Shown: one piece after another, positions 8,395-17,475 of the stretch
How the letters are laid out: every line of letters starts with the position of its first letter
Position numbering within the stretch: the first letter of the stretch is position 1
NCBI GenBank assembly: GCA_022711405.1
Contig: JAKLFC010000007.1
Span: 104,075-168,074 of the forward strand
Length of the DNA: 64,000 nt
Direction: 5' to 3'
From: Bacteroidota bacterium
GTDB taxonomy: Bacteria; Bacteroidota; Bacteroidia; Bacteroidales; JAGONC01
Program-made: the position numbers and the translations under genes
Notes under the pieces: generated by a model
Database searches by the model: none
Told to the model about the DNA's origin: nothing
The model's input: only the letters and a program-made list of their open reading frames with translations

Positions 8395-10144
8395 ACGTCC
8401 TGATATTGTCTTTCCTGTCCCTGACCTCGAGGCGAAAAATATTGATGCCCTTTTTCAGGTACTGATCAAAATCATAGATCAAAAGATCATTTTTCTCATC
8501 ATACTCCATCAGGATCCATTCACCGTTCAATGTGGGATCATAGGATTCTATCCCGCTTTGCTCATCCACGATCAGTACCTTAAGCTGGCTCATCCCTGCC
8601 AGATTTTTGTTATTGATGAAATTGACCGGTTTAACGGTGGGTTTTAAGGTATCCGCCATCAGGCTGAAATTACCAAAACGGGCAGACTGCCCCACCACAA
8701 ATCCATCTTTAAAGGTACTTCTGACGGCTTTACCGGTCCCGTCATTCTCCAGCAATACAATATACAGCTTATCTTCAAGCCCCTTTGCTTTTTCGGAGGG
8801 TCTGATCCACAGGGTCATTGCCTTGTGCAGCGGTGTCAGCTGATGATGGACCCTGTACACTTTTGCAAAGGTATTTTTCAAGGGAGGAGAGGTTCCATAT
8901 TGAAAAACAAGGTTGTCATAAAGTGCCCCGGGAGGGATCTCTGCTTTGAAATCACCTGTCTCATAGGTATTTGACAGGTAGTACATGAAATGATAGTCGT
9001 CAAATTTCTCCGGGAAAGGAAGATAGGGTTGATGCGAGGTCATTTTCCGACCTTTTACCCAGAAGACCAGGTTTGAGCTATTACCATACACGTCCTTTAC
9101 CAGGCAGGTCAATTTATGGGTCCTTTCATCGTCAAAGGTAAGGATCCCCTTGTTCCTTACTGTTCCATAGCCGCTGAACTTATTGTTGGGATCAACGGCC
9201 GTTCGGAGGTAACGCCTGCCTGTGGTCATGAATTCACCGTAATCTGTCAGGCTGTTCACAAAGCGCGTCTGATCAAAGCTGAACGTCTGTGTTGAAAACT
9301 GAAAGACGGATTCACCATCCAGGATAAGCTCCACAGAGTTGATCCCGCTTTTCCTGTCGGAGTCACTGATCAGGTCATAGGTCTGAATGCCGAAGCTGAT
9401 GTTTCCCATCAGGGTGATGGTATCCGGCCCGGCCAGCCGGTATCCCTGTCCTGTACCTTCGAGCATTAAGACGATGCTGTCCGTTTTCCCGTTGACCGTA
9501 CTGTACGCATCCATCGCGTAAATCTTCAGTGAAGAAAGGACCGGTCTCACCTGGTCTTTGACCGGTAATCCAAAAAGCAGGGGATTGATAGGATCCTGGG
9601 TGGCTTCATCCCGTATCTCAAAATGCAGATGGGGGCCGCCTGAAGTGCCCGAGTTACCAGAATAGGCGATCACCTCACCTTTTATGACCGGGAACATCCC
9701 TTTCTCAGGAAAAAGATCAATCTCATAGGACTGCTGCCTGTATTGTTCCTGAACCAAATACTGATGAACGGACGGTCCAACGTCCTGAAGATGGCCGTAC
9801 ACCGATACATAACCATTCGGATGGGTCACATAAAGGGCTTTACCATATCCTGACGGGGAGATCTTGATCCTTGAAATATAACCGTCTGCAATGGCATACA
9901 ATGGTTTTCCCTCCACTCCTCCGGTCCGGATATCAATGCCTGAATGAAAGTGATCGGGCCGGAATTCACCAAATGTTCCGGACAACATCATTTTAAAGTC
10001 GACCGGTGATCTGAAATAGTCTCTGGGGTAATCAGGCACCTGTGCACGGGCATCTTTCAGGAAGGACGCCGTCAGCAAAAGCAAACCAGCCAGCACAAAC
10101 TTACAGCAAAATAAACTAACGATGTGCCTGTGGCGGGCTTGCAT
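8372..10144 (-). CDS. M23 (LytM-like) peptidase, secreted
   Basis: This is a 590-residue cell-wall or envelope metallopeptidase. The signal peptide ('FVLAGLLLLTASFLKDARA') is preceded by about 13 residues. The LytM domain lies at about residues 45-195, with zinc ligands in 'DHFHSGIDIRTGG' (H-x3-D) and 'GGPHLHFEIRDE' (H-x-H). 'GYGKALYVTHPNGYVSVYGH' is the usual central strand. The remaining 400 residues are predicted beta-rich and unassigned; they may fold as Ig-like substrate or partner domains. All visible catalytic ligands are intact, so an active endopeptidase is expected. It is the first gene of the minus-strand operon and is divergent from the membrane protein at 10243. Confidence 0.9.
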   Translation of the reverse strand: MQARHRHIVSLFCCKFVLAGLLLLTASFLKDARAQVPDYPRDYFRSPVDFKMMLSGTFGEFRPDHFHSGIDIRTGGVEGKPLYAIADGYISRIKISPSGYGKALYVTHPNGYVSVYGHLQDVGPSVHQYLVQEQYRQQSYEIDLFPEKGMFPVIKGEVIAYSGNSGTSGGPHLHFEIRDEATQDPINPLLFGLPVKDQVRPVLSSLKIYAMDAYSTVNGKTDSIVLMLEGTGQGYRLAGPDTITLMGNISFGIQTYDLISDSDRKSGINSVELILDGESVFQFSTQTFSFDQTRFVNSLTDYGEFMTTGRRYLRTAVDPNNKFSGYGTVRNKGILTFDDERTHKLTCLVKDVYGNSSNLVFWVKGRKMTSHQPYLPFPEKFDDYHFMYYLSNTYETGDFKAEIPPGALYDNLVFQYGTSPPLKNTFAKVYRVHHQLTPLHKAMTLWIRPSEKAKGLEDKLYIVLLENDGTGKAVRSTFKDGFVVGQSARFGNFSLMADTLKPTVKPVNFINNKNLAGMSQLKVLIVDEQSGIESYDPTLNGEWILMEYDEKNDLLIYDFDQYLKKGINIFRLEVRDRKDNIRTYEAKLTY

Positions 10145-10242
10145 TGTCTGGTAACCTTAAAACGTTGTTTTCTGCGAAAATAGAACAAATAATTTGATAT
10201 CTTCCGGTTTATACCTAATTTAGAAGCCAAATCCACTACTCA

Positions 10243-10743
10243 ATGAGCCAGCTTTTTTTCCGTGAAACCCAGCGTTTCAATCAGCCCTGGATATGGGTGA
10301 TGAACCTGGGCATGGTTGCATTGTTCGTATTTCTGATCTTCACGCAGCTTTTTGCACACAGGCCTGTCGGAAATCATCCGGCACCGGATTTTCTCCTGTT
10401 GCTCCTTCTTCTTTTCCCCATCGGGATGATCGTCCTGTTTCGTTTTATACGACTGGAGACGGAAATACGGCGTGACGGGATCTATTTTCGCTTTCCTCCT
10501 TTCATACGAAAGGAAAGAACCTATCACTGGGAAGACATCAGGCAATGTCATGTGCGAAAATACAGTCCTATAGGAGAATACGGCGGATGGGGTTACCGTG
10601 TGGCAGGGAAGAGATCAGGAGTTGCCTATAATATCTCAGGAAACATGGGCATACAAATCGAATTGAAGAACGGAAAAAAGATCCTTCTGGGAACGCGTAA
10701 ACCTGAGGAAGCAAAGGAAGCACTTCGAAAGTCGGGAATCTGA
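10243..10743 (+). CDS. Small membrane protein with PH-like C-terminal domain
   Basis: The protein has 166 residues. Two membrane segments ('VMNLGMVALFVFLIFTQLFA', then 'FLLLLLLLFPIGMIVLF') are followed by a soluble beta-rich domain of the bacterial PH-like type ('IRRDGIYFRFPPF', 'YHWEDIRQCHVRKYSP', 'GIQIELKNGKKILLGT', 'PEEAKEALRK'). It resembles DUF6141-type proteins as I recall them; that label needs a profile search. Function is unknown. It stands alone on the plus strand and its stop is one base from the stop of convergent comB. Confidence 0.72.
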   Translation: MSQLFFRETQRFNQPWIWVMNLGMVALFVFLIFTQLFAHRPVGNHPAPDFLLLLLLLFPIGMIVLFRFIRLETEIRRDGIYFRFPPFIRKERTYHWEDIRQCHVRKYSPIGEYGGWGYRVAGKRSGVAYNISGNMGIQIELKNGKKILLGTRKPEEAKEALRKSGI

Positions 10744-10744
10744 T

Positions 10745-11482
10745 TCAGAGGATGCGTGACATATCCCTGATATTCTCGCCTGATAATACCGGCACAACGC
10801 TGGTCAGATTCATTTTAAACGCATATTCAAGAACATCATCCGCATGCAGCTGGCTGAGTCTTTTGCGGTGGGAGGCTTTTTCGAAATAGTTCAGGATGTC
10901 CTGACTGGCCACACGCCACAGGTCCAGAGCAGCCTCTGCCGAATCGCATTCCACCGTATAGGTGCCCAGTTGTATTAAGGATTCGGTCAGGGCGCCGCAA
11001 AAAACGGAATCTTCCAGGTTGAACTGGTTCTTCCACCCCGCGCACAACATGACCACCGGCTTACCCTGCCTGATGATCCACCTGCTCAATGCCTGCAGGT
11101 TCACAAAGGCACCAATGGCAACCGTTCCATGTTCCCTTGCCATCTCAATGGCTCGTGTCCCGTTAGTGGTAGTATAGACAATGGTTTTGCCCTTTACTTT
11201 TTTTCCCTCGAAATCATACGGAGAGTTACCGAAATCGGCAAAATCCACCTTCACTCCATTTCGTTCCGCCGCTACAAGCATCCCCTTCTCTTTAAGGTTC
11301 ATGGCTTCCTGAAGGGTGGCCACGGGGCGTATCTGAATAGCGCCATGGTGAAGGGCAGAGCAGATCGAGGTGGAAGCCCGGAGGACATCGGTCACCACGA
11401 TGATACACTCTCCTTTTGTACGAATGTACTTGAACAGTTTGGGAGAGAAACACACTTCAATGGAGGAGGCAGTTATGTCCAT
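10745..11482 (-). CDS. comB: 2-phosphosulfolactate phosphatase (ComB family)
   Basis: In methanogens the ComB family hydrolyses 2-phosphosulfolactate to sulfolactate during coenzyme M synthesis; bacteria use it in sulfolactate or other sulfonate pathways. Family signatures visible are 'VVTDVLRASTSICSAL' near the N-terminus, 'AERNGVKVDFADFGNSP', 'KTIVYTTTNGTRAIEMA', 'GAFVNLQAL' and 'AGWKNQFNLEDSVFCGAL'. The start was placed at ATG 11482; an upstream TTG two codons earlier is less likely. The length of 245 residues is normal. It follows gcvT on the same strand. No ComA or ComC homologue is in the window, so the pathway cannot be assigned here. Confidence 0.93.
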   Translation of the reverse strand: MDITASSIEVCFSPKLFKYIRTKGECIIVVTDVLRASTSICSALHHGAIQIRPVATLQEAMNLKEKGMLVAAERNGVKVDFADFGNSPYDFEGKKVKGKTIVYTTTNGTRAIEMAREHGTVAIGAFVNLQALSRWIIRQGKPVVMLCAGWKNQFNLEDSVFCGALTESLIQLGTYTVECDSAEAALDLWRVASQDILNYFEKASHRKRLSQLHADDVLEYAFKMNLTSVVPVLSGENIRDMSRIL

Positions 11483-11527
11483 AAGCAAGATGGATTGGTA
11501 TGGATTATTCGTACTACATGAATAATT

Positions 11528-12631
11528 CTATCTCTGGTAAAAAGGGATCTTGACGATCCTGGCTTTTAACGCTTTGCCGCGTATCTCAATGAATATTTCC
11601 TTGCCGGGCTCCCAGTAACCATTCTTCACATATCCCATCCCGATGGCTTTCCTGAGAGTCGGCGCCATGGTACCCGATGTCACCTCTCCAATCGCTTCCC
11701 CTGTTTCATTGAGGATCGGATAATGCTGACGGGGAATGCCCTTGTCGATCAACTCAAATCCTTTCAGTCGGCGCGTCACACCTTCCTGCTTCTGCTGCAG
11801 AAGGAGTGCCCGGTCTATGAAATCTTTATTGTCCGCAAACTTTGTGATCCAGCCAAGACCTGCCTCGATGGGGGAAGTGGTGTCGTTGATGTCATTGCCG
11901 TACAGGCAGAATCCCATTTCCAGGCGAAGGGTATCCCTTGCTCCCAGGCCAATGGGTTTGATTCCGAATTCCTTACCTGCATCAAAGACGGCATGATAGA
12001 TTTCCCCGGCCACCTCCTTTTTCATATAGATCTCACATCCACCTGAGCCGGTGTACCCTGTCGTTGAAAAGAGTACGTCCTTTACACCCGCAAACTCAAT
12101 GGTCTTGTGTGTGTAGTACTCCATGTCTTCAACAGATTCCCCGGTCAGTTTCTGCATCGCCTTCAGGGCCAGCGGACCCTGCACAGCCAATTGGGCAAAA
12201 TCGTCAGAGGCGTTGATCATGTCTTTCCCTGCCTTCAGTCCCATCCTTTCGCCCTGGAGCATGACCCAGTTCCAGTCTTTTTCAATATTGGCTGCATTGA
12301 CCACCAGCAGGTATAAACCGTCGCTAATCCGGTACACCAGCAGATCGTCCACAATACCTCCCTGCCCGTTGGGAAAACATGAATACTGAACTTTCCCGTC
12401 GGTCAGCTTTGAAGCATCATTGGTGGTAATATACTGTATGAGATCCAGGGCCCTGGGACCACTGATCCAGATCTCTCCCATATGCGAAACATCGAATACA
12501 CCCACTCCATTGCGAACCGTCTCATGCTCCGCATTGACTCCTTCAAACTGAACTGGCATCCAATAACCTGCAAACTCAACCATCTTCGCTCCCTGTTGCT
12601 CGTGGAACCTGGTAAATGCTGTAAACTTCAT
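11528..12631 (-). CDS. gcvT: Glycine cleavage system T protein (aminomethyltransferase)
   Basis: GcvT moves the methylene group from the lipoyl-bound aminomethyl arm of GcvH to tetrahydrofolate, releasing ammonia. The 367 residues are full length. Visible features are 'HEQQGAKMVEFAGYWMPVQF' at the N-terminus, 'GVFDVSHMGEIWISGP', 'YTGSGGCEIYM' (the folate-site region), 'GLGARDTLRLEMGFCLYGND' and the C-terminal barrel 'IGEVTSGTMAPTLRKAIGMG'. No gcvH or gcvP is nearby, which is usual in Bacteroidota. It is upstream of comB on the minus strand with a 45-base gap, so the two may be co-transcribed. Confidence 0.97.
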   Translation of the reverse strand: MKFTAFTRFHEQQGAKMVEFAGYWMPVQFEGVNAEHETVRNGVGVFDVSHMGEIWISGPRALDLIQYITTNDASKLTDGKVQYSCFPNGQGGIVDDLLVYRISDGLYLLVVNAANIEKDWNWVMLQGERMGLKAGKDMINASDDFAQLAVQGPLALKAMQKLTGESVEDMEYYTHKTIEFAGVKDVLFSTTGYTGSGGCEIYMKKEVAGEIYHAVFDAGKEFGIKPIGLGARDTLRLEMGFCLYGNDINDTTSPIEAGLGWITKFADNKDFIDRALLLQQKQEGVTRRLKGFELIDKGIPRQHYPILNETGEAIGEVTSGTMAPTLRKAIGMGYVKNGYWEPGKEIFIEIRGKALKARIVKIPFYQR

Positions 12632-12733
12632 AATGATATTATTTAGAGTTAATACGGCAAAAATACGAAAAGGACACGAAAATAGTCACACCCACAGGGT
12701 CACATTTTATTGTATTCAGGGATTAACCCTTGA

Positions 12734-14686
12734 ATGATATCAATCCTGATGAGAACAAGATCCACCACCCATAAAGGTTCACACGAACACGCCACCGGGG
12801 AAAAAACCTCAGTGCAGTTCCTTATGCCTGCCATTCTCGCTCTTCTCACATTCCTGACATTTTACCCGGTGATCCATAACGATTTTGTGAATTACGATGA
12901 TCACAAACTGATCACAAGGAATCCGCTTATCATCCAGGGTAAACATGTACCGGTAAAGGATCTATTGTTAAAAAATTTCCACAGTCCTCATTTCAAGCCA
13001 CTTGTCCTGATGTCCTGGAATCTTGAATACCGTCTGTCGGGCATTGAACCGAAGATCTTTCACCTCAACAACCTTCTGCTGCACGTCTGCAATGTGTTGC
13101 TGGTGTACAGCATCGGAGTCATGTTTGCCGGCATGATGGCAGGCAATCGCAGGATCAGGTACGGATCCTGGCTGTACAGAAGATTACCTTTTGTGGTCGC
13201 GATGCTGTTTGCGCTGCATCCCCTTCACGTGGAAACCGTTGCCTGGGCCTGCGGGCGGAAAGACCTGCTTTATGCTTTATTTTATTTGATTTCTATTCTG
13301 TGTTACCTGAAATATACGGATAAGGGTAAACCTGTGATGATCATTCTCTCCGCATTCATGTACCTGCTCGTCATCGGATCCAAGTCTATGGGGATCACCC
13401 TGCCGGCCGTTCTTTTCCTGATCGACAAAGTGTCCGGACGTAGACCCTCCTTTCGTATTCTTTATGAAAAGAGCCTCCACCTTGCCGTTCTGCTTTTCGC
13501 CTTCTATGCATACGGCCTTACCGGTAGTTTTAATTTTTATGCCACAGGGTTGACGGCGGGGATCGTGAACCAGGGATTCGGATCGTATCCCGAACATCTG
13601 ACTGACCTTCCCTCCGGTTATGTTCGCATATTGATCATCTCCACTCGCATACTATTGTGGATCAAACACATACTGATACCAGCAGGGCTTTCTCCCCTGT
13701 ATTCAGAAAAGATCTTACTGGACAAATCGGATTATCAGATACATTTTAATATTGTACTCATGGCAGGGTTGATCCTGTCCATCCTTTTATTACGAAAAAA
13801 AGTTCCTGCACTCGTCCCCGGGTTCCTGTTCTTTATCATTACCCTATCACCTGCCCTATCGATCGCAGAGCGCGGCATGGGCGTGTTCATTCCGGATCGC
13901 TATACGTACCTGCCACTCATCGGGATACTGGTGCCACCGATAACAATCATCACCGGGTATTTATACAGGAAAAATAAATTACGTCCTCTTGCTTATCTAC
14001 TGGTTGTTTCTGTCATCATTTGTTTCAGCCTCACTTCATACCGTCTGTGCACCCGATGGCATGATACCGAAACTCTTTGGTCGTATGTGCTGGAGCGTCA
14101 CCCCGAAGAAGCTGCAGCATGGAATGCGAGAGGGACATTCTATCATGAGAAGGGTGATACCATCAGGGCGCTGCATGATTATAACATGGCCATTGCCATG
14201 GATCCCACTTTCTACTGGGCTTACAACAGCCGGGCAAAGATCTATTCGCGGCTGGGGCAACTGGATGAAGCACTTCGTGATTTTTTGCTCATCACAAGAG
14301 TTGATCCCTGGTTCACGGAAGCATTTACAAACCTGGGCGCAGTCTACGGGCTGAAAGGCCAGTACCAGTTATCACTGACCGCGTTGAACAGGGCTCACAG
14401 GCTTAAACCGTCAGATCCCGACGTTCTTCTCAACCGTGGAGTGACGTTCTTTCATTTGAATGATTATGAAAACTGTATCAGAGATCTAAACTCCTATCTT
14501 CATCTACGGCCGGATAACGCAGAGGTGATCAATACCGTCGGGGTCTGCTATCTCAGGCTGGGACAGGTTGATAATGCAGAGTTGGAATTTAACCATGCGC
14601 TCCAACTCAAGCCGGATTTTGAAGTCTGCCGGAACAATCTTGATCATTCCTTAAAGATCAGAGAGCAAAGAGTAAAAAGCAAATAG
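12734..14686 (+). CDS. TMTC-like polytopic membrane protein with C-terminal TPRs
   Basis: The protein has 650 residues. The first 440 or so hold about ten membrane segments and the 'NDFVNYDDHKLI' loop after the first one; its acidic pair matches the catalytic region of GT-C glycosyltransferases of the TMTC/O-mannosyl type. 'ALHPLHVETVAWACGRKDLL' is also characteristic of this family. The last 200 residues are TPR repeats ('AWNARGTFYHEKGDTIRALH', 'AYNSRAKIYSRLGQLDEALR', 'AFTNLGAVYGLKGQYQLSLT'). A lipid-linked sugar transferase that modifies exported proteins is the likely role (inference from family). Alternative starts exist at 12734 and 12749. It converges on the HMA gene. Confidence 0.82.
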   Translation: MISILMRTRSTTHKGSHEHATGEKTSVQFLMPAILALLTFLTFYPVIHNDFVNYDDHKLITRNPLIIQGKHVPVKDLLLKNFHSPHFKPLVLMSWNLEYRLSGIEPKIFHLNNLLLHVCNVLLVYSIGVMFAGMMAGNRRIRYGSWLYRRLPFVVAMLFALHPLHVETVAWACGRKDLLYALFYLISILCYLKYTDKGKPVMIILSAFMYLLVIGSKSMGITLPAVLFLIDKVSGRRPSFRILYEKSLHLAVLLFAFYAYGLTGSFNFYATGLTAGIVNQGFGSYPEHLTDLPSGYVRILIISTRILLWIKHILIPAGLSPLYSEKILLDKSDYQIHFNIVLMAGLILSILLLRKKVPALVPGFLFFIITLSPALSIAERGMGVFIPDRYTYLPLIGILVPPITIITGYLYRKNKLRPLAYLLVVSVIICFSLTSYRLCTRWHDTETLWSYVLERHPEEAAAWNARGTFYHEKGDTIRALHDYNMAIAMDPTFYWAYNSRAKIYSRLGQLDEALRDFLLITRVDPWFTEAFTNLGAVYGLKGQYQLSLTALNRAHRLKPSDPDVLLNRGVTFFHLNDYENCIRDLNSYLHLRPDNAEVINTVGVCYLRLGQVDNAELEFNHALQLKPDFEVCRNNLDHSLKIREQRVKSK

Positions 14687-14723
14687 CAAAAGTATTTTGA
14701 ATTTTACACTTTGATCTTTGAAA

Positions 14724-15080
14724 TTAATCATGTCCACCTTTCTGGCAACATTTGGGTAATTTTGAATATGCCTCCGGATCTGCAGGAACATCATCCGCAT
14801 CGTACCCGATCTTTGATATGGCTGTACGAATCTTTTCAGGTGTCGTCTTATCCTGATGGTAAGTGACAGTAACTGTCTTCGCTTTAATATCCACATCAAT
14901 GTCCTTAATTCCTTTTTCAAATGACAAATCATTCAAAATTCGTTCTTTACACATCTCACATTGAAGTGAAACTTTGATTTCTATTTTCTTAATTTTAGAT
15001 GTATCCTGTCCATAAGTTAAATAAGAAATCATAGTTAACAGTTCAATAAAAATTATTATTTTAATTAATCTATTTTTCAT
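14724..15080 (-). CDS. Heavy-metal-associated (HMA) domain protein, secreted
   Basis: The protein has 118 residues. A signal peptide or single membrane segment ('IIIFIELLTMISYLTYGQ') is followed by one HMA domain with the metal-binding 'CEMCKERI' (C-x2-C), then 'VDIKAKTVTVTYHQDKTTPE' and 'ISKIGYDADDVPAD'. The C-terminus adds 'KCCQKGGHD', more potential thiol and imidazole ligands. The family binds Cu(I) or similar soft metals. The gene is far more AT-rich than its neighbours: hand count gives 22% GC in 15001-15060. It lies 76 bases downstream of the TonB receptor gene on the same strand and may be acquired or under different codon pressure. Confidence 0.88.
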   Translation of the reverse strand: MKNRLIKIIIFIELLTMISYLTYGQDTSKIKKIEIKVSLQCEMCKERILNDLSFEKGIKDIDVDIKAKTVTVTYHQDKTTPEKIRTAISKIGYDADDVPADPEAYSKLPKCCQKGGHD

Positions 15081-15156
15081 TTTTTATAAAAATATTTATT
15101 GATAAAAATATATATTTATTTATCAGTCAATCAAACTTATCCCTTGTCCCTTATCC

Positions 15157-17370
15157 CTATATTTTAACCCTTATGCCGGCATAGAATTTCCGTCCCACGA
15201 CCGGGCCCCATACCTGGCTGGCGTCGAAATATTCCCCGAATGGATCATCGGCTCCGATGATGGGATCCTTTTGCGTGTAACCTGTGAGGTTCTCAGCGCC
15301 CAGATAGATGTCCCATTTGCGGAAGAATTTCGATACTTGTGCATTCAGCAGCGCATACACCGGCGAGGTGTCAGGTCGCTGATACGGTTCCGGATTAAAG
15401 TGTGTATCTTCCAGGCGGCTATCACCGTTGAGCTGGGCGGTTATGTCAAACTGCCACTTGTTCAGCTTAGTCTTATAACTGGCGGTGAAGAGCCCCTTAT
15501 ACTTGTTCACCAATGGCTTACGTATGAGTTCCCCGTTATAGGTCGACCTGACATCGTTCAACCGGAATGCAAGCAGCAGATCAAGCCTGTCGACAGGATT
15601 GACAGAAGCTTCGACCTGAAAACTGTTGGAATAGGATTTCCCTGACAGGTTGTAAAAGAAAATATGTTTCGGATCGCTTTCCATATCCATGATCACCTGG
15701 TTGATGAATTGGGTCCGGTAATAATCCGCGCTCAGGGATAATTCTCTCCTGCCAAGTTCAAAGTGCCGGTTGACCGATACTCCAAAATTCCATGCCACTT
15801 CCTGATCCAGAGGGCCATCGATCTCCACTGTCCGGGAAGAGACAAGGATGGCCATATTCTCGGGGAAAATATGGGCGGTACGTGAGCCCTTTCCCGCTGA
15901 CAGTCGGATTGTCGTATGTTCATCCGGATGGTACTTGAGGTGTAACCGCGGTGTGAAGAATGCACCGAACTGCGAATGGTGATCCAGGCGTATGCCGGCC
16001 AGTACCGTCAGCTTGTCGGGAATCGTAAATGTATATTCTGTAAAAATCCCGGGAACCATTTCCCTGGTCAAGAAGGCACTGTCGTTGAACACCTCATCGA
16101 AATCGTCGTAGTTCAGGCTCCAGCCTGCATTTATCTTATGGTCAATGGTATGGATATAGGTGCTGAAGATGAAATTGGAGTGCCAGCTTAACTGGTCGCC
16201 AGAATAATTGTTGAGACCGAAAAGATTCTGTTGGTCGTGGTACGAGAAGCTGTTGATAAATCCAAAGCTTGTTTCCTTCCTTTGTTCAAACACCCTGCCG
16301 ATCTTAGCAAACGCCTCGTAGCGACGCGTATCAACCTTGATCCCGTAAATGCCCGGCTGTTCCTCCTGGCTTTTTTCCGGATCATAATCCATCTGGCCGC
16401 TTATCCGCTCTTCGTCCAGCACTTTTGCGCCAAACTGTATGTGCCATGGTTTTTTTCCCTGGTACTCCCACCTGTTGAAAAAGTTGAACTGCTTTACCAG
16501 CGGCTGATCGATGAAAGAATCATGGTTCATGTCCTCCCGGATGAACCGTTGATCATAATGTCCGAAAAGGGCTGTGCTCCAGTGATCGTTGAGCTTTAGT
16601 GCCCCGTTGGCATTTGCCTCCAGCCTGCCCATGTGGTCACCAAAAAGGTTGAGATAGAATTTTTCGCTGTTTGAAGGTTTTTTGTACTCGACGTTGATCT
16701 GTCCGGTGATCGATTCATAACCGTTCATGACCGAGGAAGCACCTTTCGACACCTGGATGGACTCCATCCAGGGACCGGGGACGTAACTCAATCCGTAGGT
16801 TGATGCCAGTCCACGAAGATTTGGAAAGTTCTCCGACATCATCTGCGTATATGCGCCAGCCAGTCCGAGAAGTTGAATTGTTTTTGCACCGGAAATGGCG
16901 TCTGCATAGTTGACATCCACCGAAGCATTGGTTTCAAAACTTTCAGAAAGATTGCAGCAGGCCGCTTTTAGCAGCTCTCCCGAAGTGATGACCTCCGTGG
17001 CGATGGGATTCATCCTGGAAATGAACCGGTCGGGTTGCCAGGCGGAGATGACGGTTTCCGCCAGGTTGGCTGCTGCCGCCAGAATGACCTCCACACGCTG
17101 CTGATCGGCGGCGATGGATAACGTATCGCTCTGGTAGCCTACGTAGCTGATGACCAGCGTATTCTTTCCCTGCTCCGGCCTGGAGATCTCAAACCGGCCC
17201 TGCAGATCGGTGGCGATGCCCTGCATGTTTTCCAGCCAGTACACGTTTGCACCTGGCAGGGGACTTTTATCTTTTTCCTTCATTTCATAAACGACTCCCG
17301 ATAGTTTTTGGGCGACGATGAAGTGGGGTGCTGCGAACAGGATCAATATGAACAGGAGAATGCGTTTCAT
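15157..17370 (-). CDS. TonB-dependent receptor with carboxypeptidase-like N-domain
   Basis: This is an outer-membrane active transporter. The start was taken at ATG 17370 ('MKRILLFILILFAAPHFIVA', a signal peptide), not the frame's first ATG at 17388. Residues 25-110 form the carboxypeptidase-regulatory-like domain typical of Bacteroidota ('LPGANVYWLENMQGIATDLQ'). The plug domain follows ('LLGLAGAYTQMMSENFPNLRG', 'GASSVMNGYESITGQINVEY'). The rest is a 22-strand barrel ending 'RKFYAGIRVKI'. The length of 737 residues fits small metal or chelate receptors better than polysaccharide SusC proteins (about 1,000). No SusD is present. The HMA gene downstream and Cys-rich gene upstream suggest a copper or other soft-metal substrate (inference). 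Confidence 0.92.
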   Translation of the reverse strand: MKRILLFILILFAAPHFIVAQKLSGVVYEMKEKDKSPLPGANVYWLENMQGIATDLQGRFEISRPEQGKNTLVISYVGYQSDTLSIAADQQRVEVILAAAANLAETVISAWQPDRFISRMNPIATEVITSGELLKAACCNLSESFETNASVDVNYADAISGAKTIQLLGLAGAYTQMMSENFPNLRGLASTYGLSYVPGPWMESIQVSKGASSVMNGYESITGQINVEYKKPSNSEKFYLNLFGDHMGRLEANANGALKLNDHWSTALFGHYDQRFIREDMNHDSFIDQPLVKQFNFFNRWEYQGKKPWHIQFGAKVLDEERISGQMDYDPEKSQEEQPGIYGIKVDTRRYEAFAKIGRVFEQRKETSFGFINSFSYHDQQNLFGLNNYSGDQLSWHSNFIFSTYIHTIDHKINAGWSLNYDDFDEVFNDSAFLTREMVPGIFTEYTFTIPDKLTVLAGIRLDHHSQFGAFFTPRLHLKYHPDEHTTIRLSAGKGSRTAHIFPENMAILVSSRTVEIDGPLDQEVAWNFGVSVNRHFELGRRELSLSADYYRTQFINQVIMDMESDPKHIFFYNLSGKSYSNSFQVEASVNPVDRLDLLLAFRLNDVRSTYNGELIRKPLVNKYKGLFTASYKTKLNKWQFDITAQLNGDSRLEDTHFNPEPYQRPDTSPVYALLNAQVSKFFRKWDIYLGAENLTGYTQKDPIIGADDPFGEYFDASQVWGPVVGRKFYAGIRVKI

Positions 17371-17475
17371 AGGTTTTATTTTAGGCACTGAGGCGCAAAG
17401 GCACAGAGTGATATTAGGGGAAAGATTAATAATGTAAGATTGAAAATGGCAGGTTGCCGATTGCAGATGCCTGGG

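Noticed and set aside
14651..14932. 93-codon minus-strand frame next to the HMA gene
   Set aside because: It overlaps the HMA gene in another frame and lacks any domain; the HMA frame has a signal peptide and C-x2-C motif.
17392..17475. Intergenic GGCACTGAGGCGCAAAGGCACAGAG sequence before the TonB gene as an operator
   Set aside because: It resembles common dispersed low-information repeats and is not symmetric.
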